From an uncultured Bacteroidota bacterium (GTDB lineage: Bacteria; Bacteroidota; Bacteroidia; Flavobacteriales; Flavobacteriaceae): 51,800 nt of DNA. The notes below the pieces were generated by a model. That model saw only the letters and a list, made by a program, of their open reading frames with translations. It was not told where the DNA came from and made no database searches. The stretch lies in the NCBI GenBank assembly GCA_902626585.1, contig CACOGA010000010.1, forward strand, positions 1 through 51,800, read 5' to 3'. The position numbers and the translations under genes are program-made. Shown piece after piece: positions 35,809-45,260 of the stretch (within the stretch, counting starts at the first letter, position 1; every line of letters starts with the position of its first letter).

Positions 35809-37368
35809 TTAATCAATTAATTGAATTTCATCAAATCTGTATGTTGCTCCTGCTGTATTACCAAAATCATAAAATACAATGAAGGAAACATATTCTAAAT
35901 CAGGAGCGCCTGTAAAGTCATAAACAAGTGTTTCCCATTGGTTTGAAACGGTAGTTGTCATATCAACCTCATGAGTTAAACCTGAAACATTTCCAGCACT
36001 CGTCTCAAGTTTAACTTTGACAACTTTTCCAACTTCAGGAGCATATGATTTAAGTTGAATCTGGCTTGCGCCGTTGAAATCAATAACATCAACGGAAAAG
36101 CCCATTCCACCCCATATTTCAGCCCCATCTTCTTTGACAAATTGGAGGACATTTCCAGTTGTATTTTCACCTGATGGATCTGGGTTTGGAATTACTTCAA
36201 CACTACCAACACCACCAAATGAAAAACTTTCAGGTATATCTTCTTCAAAATTTTCTATTCCCTGAATATACTCACCTGTACCGACCTCAACATCATCAAA
36301 GTGGTATACTCCCGCATCTTGATTACCAAAATCATAAAAGACAATTGCGGTTATATAATCTAAATCTGGAGCTCCGGAAAAATCATATGTAAGAATTTCC
36401 CATTGATTAGCAACAGTGGTAACCATATCAAATTCATATGTTAGCCCAGAAACATTTCCAGCACTTGTTTCAAGTTTAACCTTTACAACTTTTCCAACTT
36501 CAGGGGCATATGACTTTAGTCTTAATACATTATTACCATTGAAATTTATAAGCCCGTCAACAGCGAAACCCATTCCTCCCCATACTTCGGCACCCTGATC
36601 TTTAGTACATTGCATTACATTTGATGAGGAATTTATTCCTGAATTATCTGGATTTGCTACAACTTGCACATTGCCAACACCACCAAATGAAAAATTACTA
36701 GGGACATCTCCTTCAAAATCTTCAAAAGTTGAAAACCCGTCAAATACAGGGGGATCAGTAATAACAACATCCTCTGAATATTGAGTGGTAGCAGATCCAC
36801 CACTTAAAGCGGTCACTGTTAGGTTATATGTGCCAGCCGATTCATAAGTGTGAGAAAGTTGCTCACCTAATTGCATTGGCGTAGCATCTCCACCAGCCTC
36901 ATCTCCAAATATTACTTCAAAAGATGTTGCATAATCAGCTGTTGCAGAAACCAATATATTGTAGGAACCAGATGAACTAATCAAATTAACGACTAGGTTT
37001 TCGGGAGCAATGAATGAAACAACAATTGTTACATTTCCTTCAGCAGTAGAGCCGTCAAGTGCAGTTCCAATTATGGTTGCTTCGTATGTTCCTTCCATGT
37101 AAAAGTGATCTGTACTATTCCCTGGGTTTATTGAACCTGAGATATCAGACCCATCACCGTAATCTACATGAAAAGTAACCACCCCCTCTCCAGTTGGTGT
37201 AATAGTAACAAGTCCTGTATTGTCCTGTGTAATACTAACCAAAGCCGATATATTAGTCGGTTCTGAAATTGTACCTATAAAATTGGCATTAGTTTCATTT
37301 TCGTCAACACAACTTATTATTAAAGTGGTTAATAAAAACAGTCCTAAAAAATTTTTTAATATTCTCAT
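35809..37368 (-). CDS. SusE-position lipoprotein with PKD-like domains and two tandem CBM-like domains
   Basis: A 519-residue lipoprotein (lipobox LIISC). I start at the ATG at 37368, since a longer frame adds 10 residues without signal-peptide character. The N-terminal half holds two PKD-like beta domains (FHVDYGDGSDIS, then SFEVIFGDEAGGD). The C-terminal half is a duplicated domain of about 145 residues (SFGGVG, then EVWGGMGFAV or EIWGGMGFSV, then LKSYAPEVGKVVKVKLETSA and VFYDFGN), a likely carbohydrate-binding jelly roll. It lies directly after susD, where glycan-binding SusE/F partners sit, and probably binds beta-glucan at the cell surface. Confidence 0.82.
   Translation of the reverse strand: MRILKNFLGLFLLTTLIISCVDENETNANFIGTISEPTNISALVSITQDNTGLVTITPTGEGVVTFHVDYGDGSDISGSINPGNSTDHFYMEGTYEATIIGTALDGSTAEGNVTIVVSFIAPENLVVNLISSSGSYNILVSATADYATSFEVIFGDEAGGDATPMQLGEQLSHTYESAGTYNLTVTALSGGSATTQYSEDVVITDPPVFDGFSTFEDFEGDVPSNFSFGGVGNVQVVANPDNSGINSSSNVMQCTKDQGAEVWGGMGFAVDGLINFNGNNVLRLKSYAPEVGKVVKVKLETSAGNVSGLTYEFDMVTTVANQWEILTYDFSGAPDLDYITAIVFYDFGNQDAGVYHFDDVEVGTGEYIQGIENFEEDIPESFSFGGVGSVEVIPNPDPSGENTTGNVLQFVKEDGAEIWGGMGFSVDVIDFNGASQIQLKSYAPEVGKVVKVKLETSAGNVSGLTHEVDMTTTVSNQWETLVYDFTGAPDLEYVSFIVFYDFGNTAGATYRFDEIQLID
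35816..36705 (-). repeat. Tandem duplication of a CBM-like coding unit
   Basis: Two adjacent units of roughly 430-440 bases within the SusE-position gene encode nearly the same domain. Identical stretches include the SYAPEVGKVVKVKLETSA region and GNVSGLT. The DNA is diverged but alignable, which points to a fairly recent internal duplication. Confidence 0.8.
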
Positions 37369-37384
37369 AAAAATTATTGTTAGT

Positions 37385-38845
37385 TTAATATCCTGCATTT
37401 TGTGTTAGTCCAGAAATATCCACTTCCTGCTGCGGAATAGGAAAAACTTCGTGTTTACCCTCAACAAAACCTGGTATCAATGATGATGCCTGCCCTGTTC
37501 TGACTAAATCAAAAAATCTATGACCCTCTAGAGAAAGTTCAAATTTTCTTTCTTCCCAAATTGCATTAGTTAGTGCACTACCTGAGGCAGAAATATCATT
37601 ATCGTCGCCTCCAAAAGCTCTTCTCCTTACCTGATTTAAAAATTCTTGAGCTATTCCGTCATCAATACCACCACGATTATAGGCTTCAGCGGCCATTAAT
37701 AATACATCAGAGTATCTGATTATTCTAAAATTAGTAAGGTAATTTAGCTCTGTTTGACCTCCTGATTCGCCTGCTCTAGGAATATATTTATTATTAAAGT
37801 AGCCTGTGTGGTCATATCCTTCAGTGTAGCTTGCACCGGTAGCTGCTGCAAAAGCCTCAATGTCTAAAACTGTTGCATCTCTTCTTGAATCTCCTTCTTC
37901 AAAAGAATTATAGAATTCTTCGGTTGGGACATTAAAGCTCCAACCTTGGGCATACTCTGGACCACTCCATCCTCTTGGTCCATTCATTATAATCGCATAA
38001 TTTCCTTCACTACAATGAGTACATCCCCAATCATACCAGTTTGATTGATTAGAATATTGGATTTCAAATACTGATTCTGGACCATTTTCACCAAATCTTA
38101 AAAACTGGCTTCCATAGTCAGATACGAGTGAATAAACGCCAATTACATTATCAAGTGCAGAGGCAGCTTCCGTAAACTTATCTTGATAAAGTAGAACTTT
38201 TCCTAATAATGAGTATGCGGTGTATTTGTTGACTCTACCCACTTGAGATTGAGAATTTGGTAAACTCGCAATTGCATTCTGTAGATCTAACTCAATTTGT
38301 GCGTATACTTCTTCTTTTGGTGTTCTCGTTAGAGTACCGGCCTGACCAGCGGTTAGTCTTGCTTCAGTGAATAAAGGTACATCTCCAAAGAACTTAACTA
38401 GTTCAAAATAGTAATAAGCTCTTAGAAAATATACTTCACCATACATAGCTTCCTTACCTTCAAAATCTATATTTGCTTTATTTTCCTCCATGTAATTTGC
38501 TCTATTTACACCCTCGTATAAAAACTGCCATATTTGTCTAAGTACATTATTTTCAGGGTAATGAGTCATGTCATCAATCTGTTGTATTCCGATATAATCG
38601 GTTGCACTTTCACCTCCACATAATGTTATTTCTGAGGCAATTGCCCCAAGTTGTATGTTGAAAAATAACCATTGTAAAACATCATATGTTCCTACTAAGG
38701 CTGCGTCATAATCAGATTCTTGTTGAAAATAAATTTCAGAGGTAATTTGATAGCCTTCTATTGCTTCATAGTCAACATGATCAGTACATCTGTTGAATAC
38801 CGAAGTAACTAAAATCAGTAATAATATTTTCTTAAAATTTTTCAT
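37385..38845 (-). CDS. SusD/RagB-family glycan-binding lipoprotein
   Basis: Outer-membrane lipoprotein of 486 residues that forms the lid of the SusC transporter. The signal peptide ends at the lipobox VFNRC. Family hallmarks include the N-terminal YDAALVGTYDVLQW, TPR-type helices with YFLRAYYYFELVKFFGDVPLF, the middle SLLGKVLLYQDKFTEAASAL and the C-terminal LEGHRFFDLVRTG. ATG start at 38845, 11 bases after susC. The beta-glucan hydrolases downstream point to laminarin as its ligand. Confidence 0.95.
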   Translation of the reverse strand: MKNFKKILLLILVTSVFNRCTDHVDYEAIEGYQITSEIYFQQESDYDAALVGTYDVLQWLFFNIQLGAIASEITLCGGESATDYIGIQQIDDMTHYPENNVLRQIWQFLYEGVNRANYMEENKANIDFEGKEAMYGEVYFLRAYYYFELVKFFGDVPLFTEARLTAGQAGTLTRTPKEEVYAQIELDLQNAIASLPNSQSQVGRVNKYTAYSLLGKVLLYQDKFTEAASALDNVIGVYSLVSDYGSQFLRFGENGPESVFEIQYSNQSNWYDWGCTHCSEGNYAIIMNGPRGWSGPEYAQGWSFNVPTEEFYNSFEEGDSRRDATVLDIEAFAAATGASYTEGYDHTGYFNNKYIPRAGESGGQTELNYLTNFRIIRYSDVLLMAAEAYNRGGIDDGIAQEFLNQVRRRAFGGDDNDISASGSALTNAIWEERKFELSLEGHRFFDLVRTGQASSLIPGFVEGKHEVFPIPQQEVDISGLTQNAGY

Positions 38846-38856
38846 ATTATATTATT

Positions 38857-41800
38857 TTAAAATTTAATATTTACACCCATTGACCAAATTCTTGGTTGTG
38901 GATAAGTTCCATAATCAATTCCTGTGTTTAAAACACCACCAACTGAAATTTCAGGATCATATCCTGAGTAGTCGGTTAAGGTAAGAGCGTTCTTAATTTG
39001 AACGTAAGCCCTAACCTCGTCAAAGCCCCAAACATCCACTAAGGAGTCAGGGAATGAATATCCAAGCTGGACATTTTTAATTCTTAAATAACTACCATCT
39101 TCAATATACCTGTCAGATGCTCTGCTGTTATTATTAGAATCAACGAATGTTACTCTTGGTTCGTCAAAACTTGTTCCAGCACCTGTCCATCTAGCCAAAG
39201 TTGAAGCAAATCTATTTGTATAATTAAGATTTCTCTCATACGCTCTGTAGATATCATTACCAACAGATGCATAAGTGAATACACTTAAATCAAATGATTT
39301 ATAATCTAGGTTTAAATTCCATCCAATTGTAAAGTCAGGAAAAGGATCTCCAATTTGAGTTCTGTCATTATCATCAACAATTCCATCAGCGTTAACATCA
39401 ACAAATCTGATATCACCAGGGACTGCACCATTTTGAGTAGCATGATTATTAACTTCGTCTTGCGTTTGAAAAATACCATCAGTTACGTATCCAAAGAAAT
39501 ATCCCGGAGAAAAACCTTCTTCAAATCTTACAATATTTCTGTAAGGGATGCCGTAACCTGCACCCCATATATATTTATCGCCATTATTTATCGAAATAAC
39601 TTCATTTTCAGCTGTTGTGAAATTTACATCAGAAGAAATTGATAGGTCCCCAAGTGAAGTATTCAGCGAAATTGTAGCATCTAAACCAGTACTCTGGGTA
39701 CTTCCAATATTTGTTGTAGGATATGATGGAACTCCAAGATACAGAGAGAGATTTGGGCTAAATAGCAAGTCATCCACTGTCTTTTTAAAATAGTCTAATG
39801 ATAGAGAAACCTTATCGTTAAAAATTCTTGTGTCGACTCCAACATTCATTTGAACTTGATTTTCCCATGAAACATCATCATTAGGAATTGACCCTAAAGA
39901 TGAGCCAGGTGTAATTGTACCGTTAAATACATAACTTGGGAATGTTGAAATCAAAGAAAATTGGGGATTTATATTATCATTACCTAAGGTACCGTAGCTA
40001 GCTCTAAATTTAAGGTAATTTAAAACAGGCATCTCATCAAAAAAATCTTCTTTTGAAACAACCCAACCGAGTGATGCTGACGGGAAAAATCCAAATTTAT
40101 TATTTTTCCCAAATGATGTACTTCCATCTACTCTTCCCGTAAAAGACGCATAGTATTTTTGATTATAGTCGTATAAAACCCTTCCAAAGTAGGATAAATT
40201 TCTGTTAACATATTGCCATGAACCTGATGTTTGTTGCGTAGCATTTCCTGTAGCTGCGCTAACATCAGCATAATCCCATGAGTTAAACGGAACATCTTCA
40301 TTCGTTGCTGAAATATTACTTCCTTTTCCTTCTCCAATTGAAAAACCAGCTACGGTTTGAAAGTTGTGATTTTCCTTAATTGAAAAATCATAATTTCCAT
40401 AAAGCTCGTATGTATAGTTAAAGAAGTTAGTATTTCCTTCAAATACTCTGTTGTGAGTTGAGGTTATATTCCCTTCACTATCAATTGCAACAATGGGGGT
40501 TAAATCAGGATTAGCATTTGTTTGATTATGTCCTGTTCCATAAAACTGGAAAGGAATAAAACCTTTATCATAAATGTTAACATATGTGTAACCAAATCTA
40601 GAGGTAATGTTTAAATTTTCCATCAGTCTGTGTTGAAGTTCAATCTTTCCTTGAATCTTATCAACTTTATTTTCATTATATGTATTATCAATTTGAGCTA
40701 GGGGATTAACGATTTCTTGTGTAATTGTTTCGCTTATTCCAAAAGACCCATTTTCAAATGGACTCACTGTCGGATCAAAATTTAATGCATTTGACAATAC
40801 ACTTGTTATACCGTTCTCTGCTAAACTTTTTCCTTTAATATTTGAATAATTAGTATTAATTAAAAGTTTAGTTTTTTCACTTAAATCCGTGTTGATATTT
40901 GTTGTGAAATTAGTTCTGTTAAAGAATGACTTTTCACCTCCAGCTACTACTCCATCCTGACCAGTATACCCCGCAGACACATAGTATGAGGTATTTTCAC
41001 TACCCCCTGATGCAGTAATTGAATGATTAACTATTGGTGCGTCTACTAAAACTTCATCCTGCCAATTTGTACCAACACCAAAATCTGAAATATTTGGAAA
41101 AACAATTCCTTCACCAGCATTAACACTTGCTTCATTCAGTATAGCTGCATATTCACTAGCATTAAGAACATCTATGGTTTTGACAACTTCTTGAGAACCA
41201 ATCGATGTACTTAAAGTAAATTTGGTTTCTGAATTTCTTTCACCAGATTTTGTTGTTATTACAATAACTCCACTACCTCCTTTTACCCCATAAATTGAGG
41301 CTAAAGCAGCATCTTTTAAGACATTTACAGATTTGACATCATTTGGATTCAAAGAATTTAAATCATCAATTGTAGCAGATATTCCATCAATAATTACGAG
41401 AGGGTCATTCCCAGCATAAGAGGTAATACCTCTAATTAAAACAGTTGGTTTAGAACCTGGAGAACCGCTCGAAATAATATTTATTCCTGATGCTTGACCC
41501 TGTAACGCGTCTTCAACTCTCACGGCAGAGGATGCTTCGATTGCTTCTGCATTTACTGTAGAAACGGCACCAGAAATATCACTTAATTTTTGTGAACCAT
41601 ATCCAATTACAATTACCTCATCTAATTCACTAAGGTCCTTAACCATCGAAACTGAAATGCCATCAGAAATTTCATCAGTTGATGAAATTTTTAAGGTCAA
41701 AGTTTTATAGCCAACATAGCTAAAAACTAATGTTGATCCAGATTCAAAATTTGATATGGAAAAATTACCATCGAAATCAGAAACAGCTCCTTGATTTTGT

Positions 41801-41937
41801 CCTTGAACAACGATATTAACACCTACCAGAGGTTCGCCGTCTTCAGAATCAGTAACAGAGCCTGAGAGACTTTGTGCTTGTAAGCCAGTACAGAAAGCAA
41901 CAAAAGCAATAATAAAGTTTAGTATTGATTTTCTCAT
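38857..41937 (-). CDS. SusC/RagA-family TonB-linked outer-membrane transporter
   Basis: TonB-dependent 22-strand beta-barrel of 1026 residues that imports oligosaccharides with SusD. The signal peptide is cut near LQAQ (about residue 22). A carboxypeptidase-regulatory-like domain follows (SGSVTDSEDGEPLVGVN). The TonB box region ELDEVIVIGYGSQ and the plug domain (VLIRGITSYAGNDPLVIIDG, then DAALASIYGVKGGSGVI) precede the barrel. The C-terminus SMGVNIKF is a typical barrel end. It is the first gene of the PUL, and no regulator gene precedes it. Confidence 0.96.
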   Translation of the reverse strand: MRKSILNFIIAFVAFCTGLQAQSLSGSVTDSEDGEPLVGVNIVVQGQNQGAVSDFDGNFSISNFESGSTLVFSYVGYKTLTLKISSTDEISDGISVSMVKDLSELDEVIVIGYGSQKLSDISGAVSTVNAEAIEASSAVRVEDALQGQASGINIISSGSPGSKPTVLIRGITSYAGNDPLVIIDGISATIDDLNSLNPNDVKSVNVLKDAALASIYGVKGGSGVIVITTKSGERNSETKFTLSTSIGSQEVVKTIDVLNASEYAAILNEASVNAGEGIVFPNISDFGVGTNWQDEVLVDAPIVNHSITASGGSENTSYYVSAGYTGQDGVVAGGEKSFFNRTNFTTNINTDLSEKTKLLINTNYSNIKGKSLAENGITSVLSNALNFDPTVSPFENGSFGISETITQEIVNPLAQIDNTYNENKVDKIQGKIELQHRLMENLNITSRFGYTYVNIYDKGFIPFQFYGTGHNQTNANPDLTPIVAIDSEGNITSTHNRVFEGNTNFFNYTYELYGNYDFSIKENHNFQTVAGFSIGEGKGSNISATNEDVPFNSWDYADVSAATGNATQQTSGSWQYVNRNLSYFGRVLYDYNQKYYASFTGRVDGSTSFGKNNKFGFFPSASLGWVVSKEDFFDEMPVLNYLKFRASYGTLGNDNINPQFSLISTFPSYVFNGTITPGSSLGSIPNDDVSWENQVQMNVGVDTRIFNDKVSLSLDYFKKTVDDLLFSPNLSLYLGVPSYPTTNIGSTQSTGLDATISLNTSLGDLSISSDVNFTTAENEVISINNGDKYIWGAGYGIPYRNIVRFEEGFSPGYFFGYVTDGIFQTQDEVNNHATQNGAVPGDIRFVDVNADGIVDDNDRTQIGDPFPDFTIGWNLNLDYKSFDLSVFTYASVGNDIYRAYERNLNYTNRFASTLARWTGAGTSFDEPRVTFVDSNNNSRASDRYIEDGSYLRIKNVQLGYSFPDSLVDVWGFDEVRAYVQIKNALTLTDYSGYDPEISVGGVLNTGIDYGTYPQPRIWSMGVNIKF

Positions 41938-42025
41938 TTTTAGATTAGTTTATTATGAATGCGAATTTAATAATTAGTTATTGTTTTTTTTTAGTTAATC
42001 AAAAAAAAAGTAAATAGTTATCAAA

Positions 42026-42054
42026 TAAAAAAGCCTCCCAAAAGGAAAGCTTTC
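42026..42054 (-). terminator. Candidate terminator after the SDR gene, upstream of susC
   Basis: An imperfect hairpin pairs AAAGC with GCTTT and TCC with GGA. On the minus strand it runs into a T-tract (TTTTTTATTTG). It lies between the SDR reductase stop and susC and would insulate the PUL. The rest of the 173-base gap is A/T-rich, and I see no clear promoter in it. Confidence 0.5.
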
Positions 42055-42110
42055 ATTGGTTTTAAAAACCTCTTGTAAATTAATACAAGTTCAACACAAA
42101 GCAAAGATAA

Positions 42111-43103
42111 CTATTTTTTTAATATTCCTACATCATACAGTTGTTTTGCAGAGTTGACTATTTCACTATCTGCACTTTTTGGATACCATTTTAATATCTT
42201 ATTAGCATTATTTGTGTGTAATTTTTCAAAAGTACCAAGCCTTTTCGAAATTGATCTCAACGATGGGTTAAACAGAGCAAAAAATTTAAAAATAAAATTA
42301 GGAATGACCCTGGTAGGAACTTTTGAAAAGCCCGCTTCTTTGAGAATCATTGCAAGATCTATAAGTTTGATGGTTTTCTCAGAAAGTAGAAATCTTTTTC
42401 CATTGGATTCAGAGGATTCCATAGCACGCACGTGTGCATCTGCAACATCTTGAACTCCAACAACACTAATTGCCATATCTGGAACAAATGGAAGATTGAA
42501 TACTTTTTTTATAGTTAACCTGTTCGACATACTAAGAACTTCTGTTAAAGAAGGACCCAAAACTAAGACAGGATTTATTGCGCAGGCTTTTATATTAGAA
42601 TTTTCAACCATTTCCCACATTTTTTTTTCCGATTTTGTCTTACTTATTTCATAAGGATGTAAATTTTTATCCGATAAGTCAGTCCAATCATCATCACTAT
42701 GCTCAGATTTATCATTGCCATATATCGCAGCATATGAGGAGGTTTGTACAAACTTTTTTGCTCCATTTTTTATAGCTGCATTCAAACATCTTGTCATCCC
42801 GTCAACAGCAGGCCTAACAAGGGAATCCTCATCAACATCACCAGGGATTACCGGGGAGGCTACATGTAATACGTACTCACAACCTTTTAGGGCATTGTCC
42901 CAACCCTCATCTCTTAATAGGTCTAAAATTGCAAAGTCAATATTTTCAAAGGGAATGTTATTTTTACTCAATGATTTTTTTACTAATTCGATTTGACTCT
43001 TTTCTCGAACAGATGTAACAATGTGATATCCTTTTTCAATCAAAATCTTGATACAATACATTGCAATATATCCGGAGCCACCGCTAACAAAAACTTTTTT
43101 CAT
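42111..43103 (-). CDS. NAD(P)-dependent extended SDR (dihydroflavonol reductase-like)
   Basis: Rossmann-fold oxidoreductase of 330 residues with the cofactor motif SGGSGYIAMYCI at the N-terminus. LHVASPV follows near residue 80, and the active-site YEISKTKSE (Tyr-x-x-x-Lys) is intact. The pattern fits the dihydroflavonol-4-reductase / cinnamyl-type NAD-dependent epimerase group, whose bacterial substrates are mostly unknown. ATG start at 43103. It is divergent from the YceI gene. I see no link to the PUL beyond proximity. Confidence 0.9.
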   Translation of the reverse strand: MKKVFVSGGSGYIAMYCIKILIEKGYHIVTSVREKSQIELVKKSLSKNNIPFENIDFAILDLLRDEGWDNALKGCEYVLHVASPVIPGDVDEDSLVRPAVDGMTRCLNAAIKNGAKKFVQTSSYAAIYGNDKSEHSDDDWTDLSDKNLHPYEISKTKSEKKMWEMVENSNIKACAINPVLVLGPSLTEVLSMSNRLTIKKVFNLPFVPDMAISVVGVQDVADAHVRAMESSESNGKRFLLSEKTIKLIDLAMILKEAGFSKVPTRVIPNFIFKFFALFNPSLRSISKRLGTFEKLHTNNANKILKWYPKSADSEIVNSAKQLYDVGILKK

Positions 43104-43163
43104 ATGTTAAAAATCAAATGGCTAATGTATAAATTTTTGGTATAGTATTTGGTTTTTTATGGT

Positions 43164-43712
43164 ATGAGATTTTATTTACTTACATTAATTTTTGTTGTAT
43201 GTGTTCAAAATATTGTAGCTCAAAAATTCTACACAAATGAAGGGCTTACAAGATTTGATGGTTCAAAAGCAGCTTTCGAACCAATTAAGGCAAATAATAA
43301 TAAAACAGTTTCTATAATAGATACAGGTTCCGGTCAAATTGCAGCAGTAATTCTTATCAGTGAGTTTGATTTTAGACTAGGTCTAATGCAAGAACATTTT
43401 AACGAAAACTATCTTGAGAGCAATATTTATCCAAAGTCAACATTTGAAGGTCAAATTATCAATTTTAACCTCAATGAGTTAAATGAAAATTTTAAAGAAT
43501 ATGTGATTGAAGGCGTCTTAATGATTAAGGGTGTCAATAATGATATTAGAACAACAGCTAAAATCAGGAAGTTAGATGAGAAAATTGAACTTATATCAGG
43601 TTTTTCGGTAATGCTAAGTGACTACAATGTTAAAATTCCAAAAATTGTTTTCAAAAAAATAGACGAAGAAGTAAAAATTAACTTAAATTTCGTCTATGAT
43701 AAAAAACAATAA
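43164..43712 (+). CDS. YceI-family periplasmic protein
   Basis: A 182-residue secreted protein with a signal peptide cut near NIVAQ. YceI proteins form a lipocalin-like barrel that binds isoprenoid or quinone-type lipids. Visible pieces are FEGQIINF, EGVLMIKGVNNDI and SGFSVMLSDYNVKIPK near the C-terminus, a block often seen in this family. I start at ATG 43164. A TTG 15 bases upstream only lengthens the signal peptide. Its end overlaps the DUF5777 gene by 17 bases, so the two are translated together. Confidence 0.85.
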   Translation: MRFYLLTLIFVVCVQNIVAQKFYTNEGLTRFDGSKAAFEPIKANNNKTVSIIDTGSGQIAAVILISEFDFRLGLMQEHFNENYLESNIYPKSTFEGQIINFNLNELNENFKEYVIEGVLMIKGVNNDIRTTAKIRKLDEKIELISGFSVMLSDYNVKIPKIVFKKIDEEVKINLNFVYDKKQ

Positions 43713-44619
43713 CTTAAAATATACATTCTTTATTTTACTTATTTTCCTCTCAAATCCAATCATTAGCCAAAATGATTTATTAGGAGAAATCGATTACGTT
43801 AATGAGGATTATAAGGTTGGGTTATCTGCTTTTAAAGCTCATAAAATAATTAATGGTCAATCAACTAAACAATCAAGAAAAAAAGAGCTTTTTTTATATG
43901 TTGCTCATAGATTTGGATCCATTAATGGGGGCATTAAAACACTTTTTGGTCTAGACATAGCAAATACCAAAATTGAAATGTTTTATGGATTATCCGATAA
44001 TTTTCAAGTTGGATTTAGCAGAGAGTCATTGAAAAAAACTTATACCATTAATTTTAAAAATAAAATAACAAGCCAAGAATCCAATTTTCCTCTAAATATT
44101 TCAATTTATAATAGTTTTAACTACAATTCGTCTGATTTCTTAGCACCCGGGGTTGATTTATCATTCTCTCAAAGATCTCTGTTTTTATCTCAGTTATTAA
44201 TTTCTAATAGGGTTAGTGAAAAACTATCCTTTCAGTTAACCCCATCATTCGTTAAACGAAACTATAACGAGGAAAGGATTCTGTTTGAAAACGGAGAAGT
44301 AGTTTTCGAAAACGGTGTCCCAGTTTTTACAACTTTTGACAGAGAATATAATTATGCTTTAGGATTAGGAGCAAGCTACAAAATTAATAAGCGAACAGCA
44401 TTGAACCTAGAATACTTTGCAAATTTAAACAGAGTTGAAAATTCGCCAAACTCTGATGCTATCAGTATAGGAATCGATATTGAAACCGGAGGTCATGTAT
44501 TCCAACTAATATTTTCAAATACCCAAAGTATTGATGATGTTTCGGTAATTTTAGATGCCGAGGGAGATTGGACTAAACGTCACATATTCTTTGGCTTTAA
44601 TATTTTAAGAATATTTTAA
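43696..44619 (+). CDS. DUF5777-like outer-membrane beta-barrel protein
   Basis: A 307-residue protein with a signal peptide (cut near ISQND). Alternating hydrophobic strands follow, such as VAHRFGSINGGIKTLFGLDIANT and KIEMFYGLSDNFQVGFSRES. The C-terminus FFGFNILRIF is aromatic, as in outer-membrane barrels. The AHRFGSI...FGLD pattern is what I associate with DUF5777. The family function is unknown, and it often accompanies YceI and redox proteins. The start overlaps the YceI stop. Confidence 0.8.
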   Translation: MIKNNNLKYTFFILLIFLSNPIISQNDLLGEIDYVNEDYKVGLSAFKAHKIINGQSTKQSRKKELFLYVAHRFGSINGGIKTLFGLDIANTKIEMFYGLSDNFQVGFSRESLKKTYTINFKNKITSQESNFPLNISIYNSFNYNSSDFLAPGVDLSFSQRSLFLSQLLISNRVSEKLSFQLTPSFVKRNYNEERILFENGEVVFENGVPVFTTFDREYNYALGLGASYKINKRTALNLEYFANLNRVENSPNSDAISIGIDIETGGHVFQLIFSNTQSIDDVSVILDAEGDWTKRHIFFGFNILRIF

Positions 44620-44621
44620 AA

Positions 44622-45203
44622 TTACTCTTTGATAAATCTCTTTACAGAAACTGTTGAGCCACTTGTTATTTTCGCAATATAAATGCCTCTACTTAACTCA
44701 GAAATATCTAAACTAGTTTTTCCATTCACAACGTTGGAAATTATGCTTTGATTTAATCTTCCGAGCAGATCGTAAACTTCAATTATTATTTGATCATTGC
44801 TAATATTATCGAAAGAAATATTAATAATATTTGACGCTGGATTCGGAGAAATATTAAAATTAAACAGAGTTTGTTCCCCTATCGATGCGGTTTCGGTAAC
44901 TGTTACCGTTCCATACATTGAGTTTGGATGAGGGTCACATATGTATGTTGTAACACCAGGAACTGTGAACGTATATGAAAATTGAGGTCCTGGGCCTGTA
45001 TAATAACCACTATCGAACATTTCAACACCACCAGTGGCTCTGAGATTATGAGTCCCGGATCCCCATGTCCATATCACGGTATCTCCAACTCCAATTGTAA
45101 TCTGTTGATTTGTACTAGACATACTCCAGTTATATTGATGAGTTGTTTGTGAAAATATAAGGTTAGTGAATAGTGTTGCTAATAATAGTAGTTTATACTT
45201 CAT
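44622..45203 (-). CDS. Cupredoxin (plastocyanin-like) with type A T9SS sorting domain
   Basis: A secreted 193-residue blue-copper-type protein. The signal peptide is cut near FSQT. Residues 22-105 form the cupredoxin fold with type 1 copper ligands H52 (GTHNLR), C89, H92 and M96 (YICDPHPNSM). Residues 113-193 are a type A type IX sorting domain (FNISPNPASNIINI, then ELSRGIYIAKI and VKRFIKE), so it should go to the cell surface. It probably carries electrons or binds copper outside the cell. The divergent neighbour is its lipoprotein paralogue. Confidence 0.9.
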   Translation of the reverse strand: MKYKLLLLATLFTNLIFSQTTHQYNWSMSSTNQQITIGVGDTVIWTWGSGTHNLRATGGVEMFDSGYYTGPGPQFSYTFTVPGVTTYICDPHPNSMYGTVTVTETASIGEQTLFNFNISPNPASNIINISFDNISNDQIIIEVYDLLGRLNQSIISNVVNGKTSLDISELSRGIYIAKITSGSTVSVKRFIKE

Positions 45204-45237
45204 AATATTTATTTTAAAAGGATTTTACAAGATTCGT

Positions 45238-45258
45238 ACCAAATTTTATAAATTTGGT
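45238..45258. promoter_or_regulatory. Perfect palindrome between two divergent cupredoxin genes
   Basis: Nine-base arms ACCAAATTT and AAATTTGGT flank the spacer TAT within the 57-base divergent gap. The right arm contains TAAATTTG, a TAnnTTTG -7 element for the rightward gene, whose GTG lies 3 bases beyond. A dimeric regulator bound here would cover the promoter and the start codon. The regulator is unknown. Confidence 0.45.
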
Positions 45259-45260
45259 GT

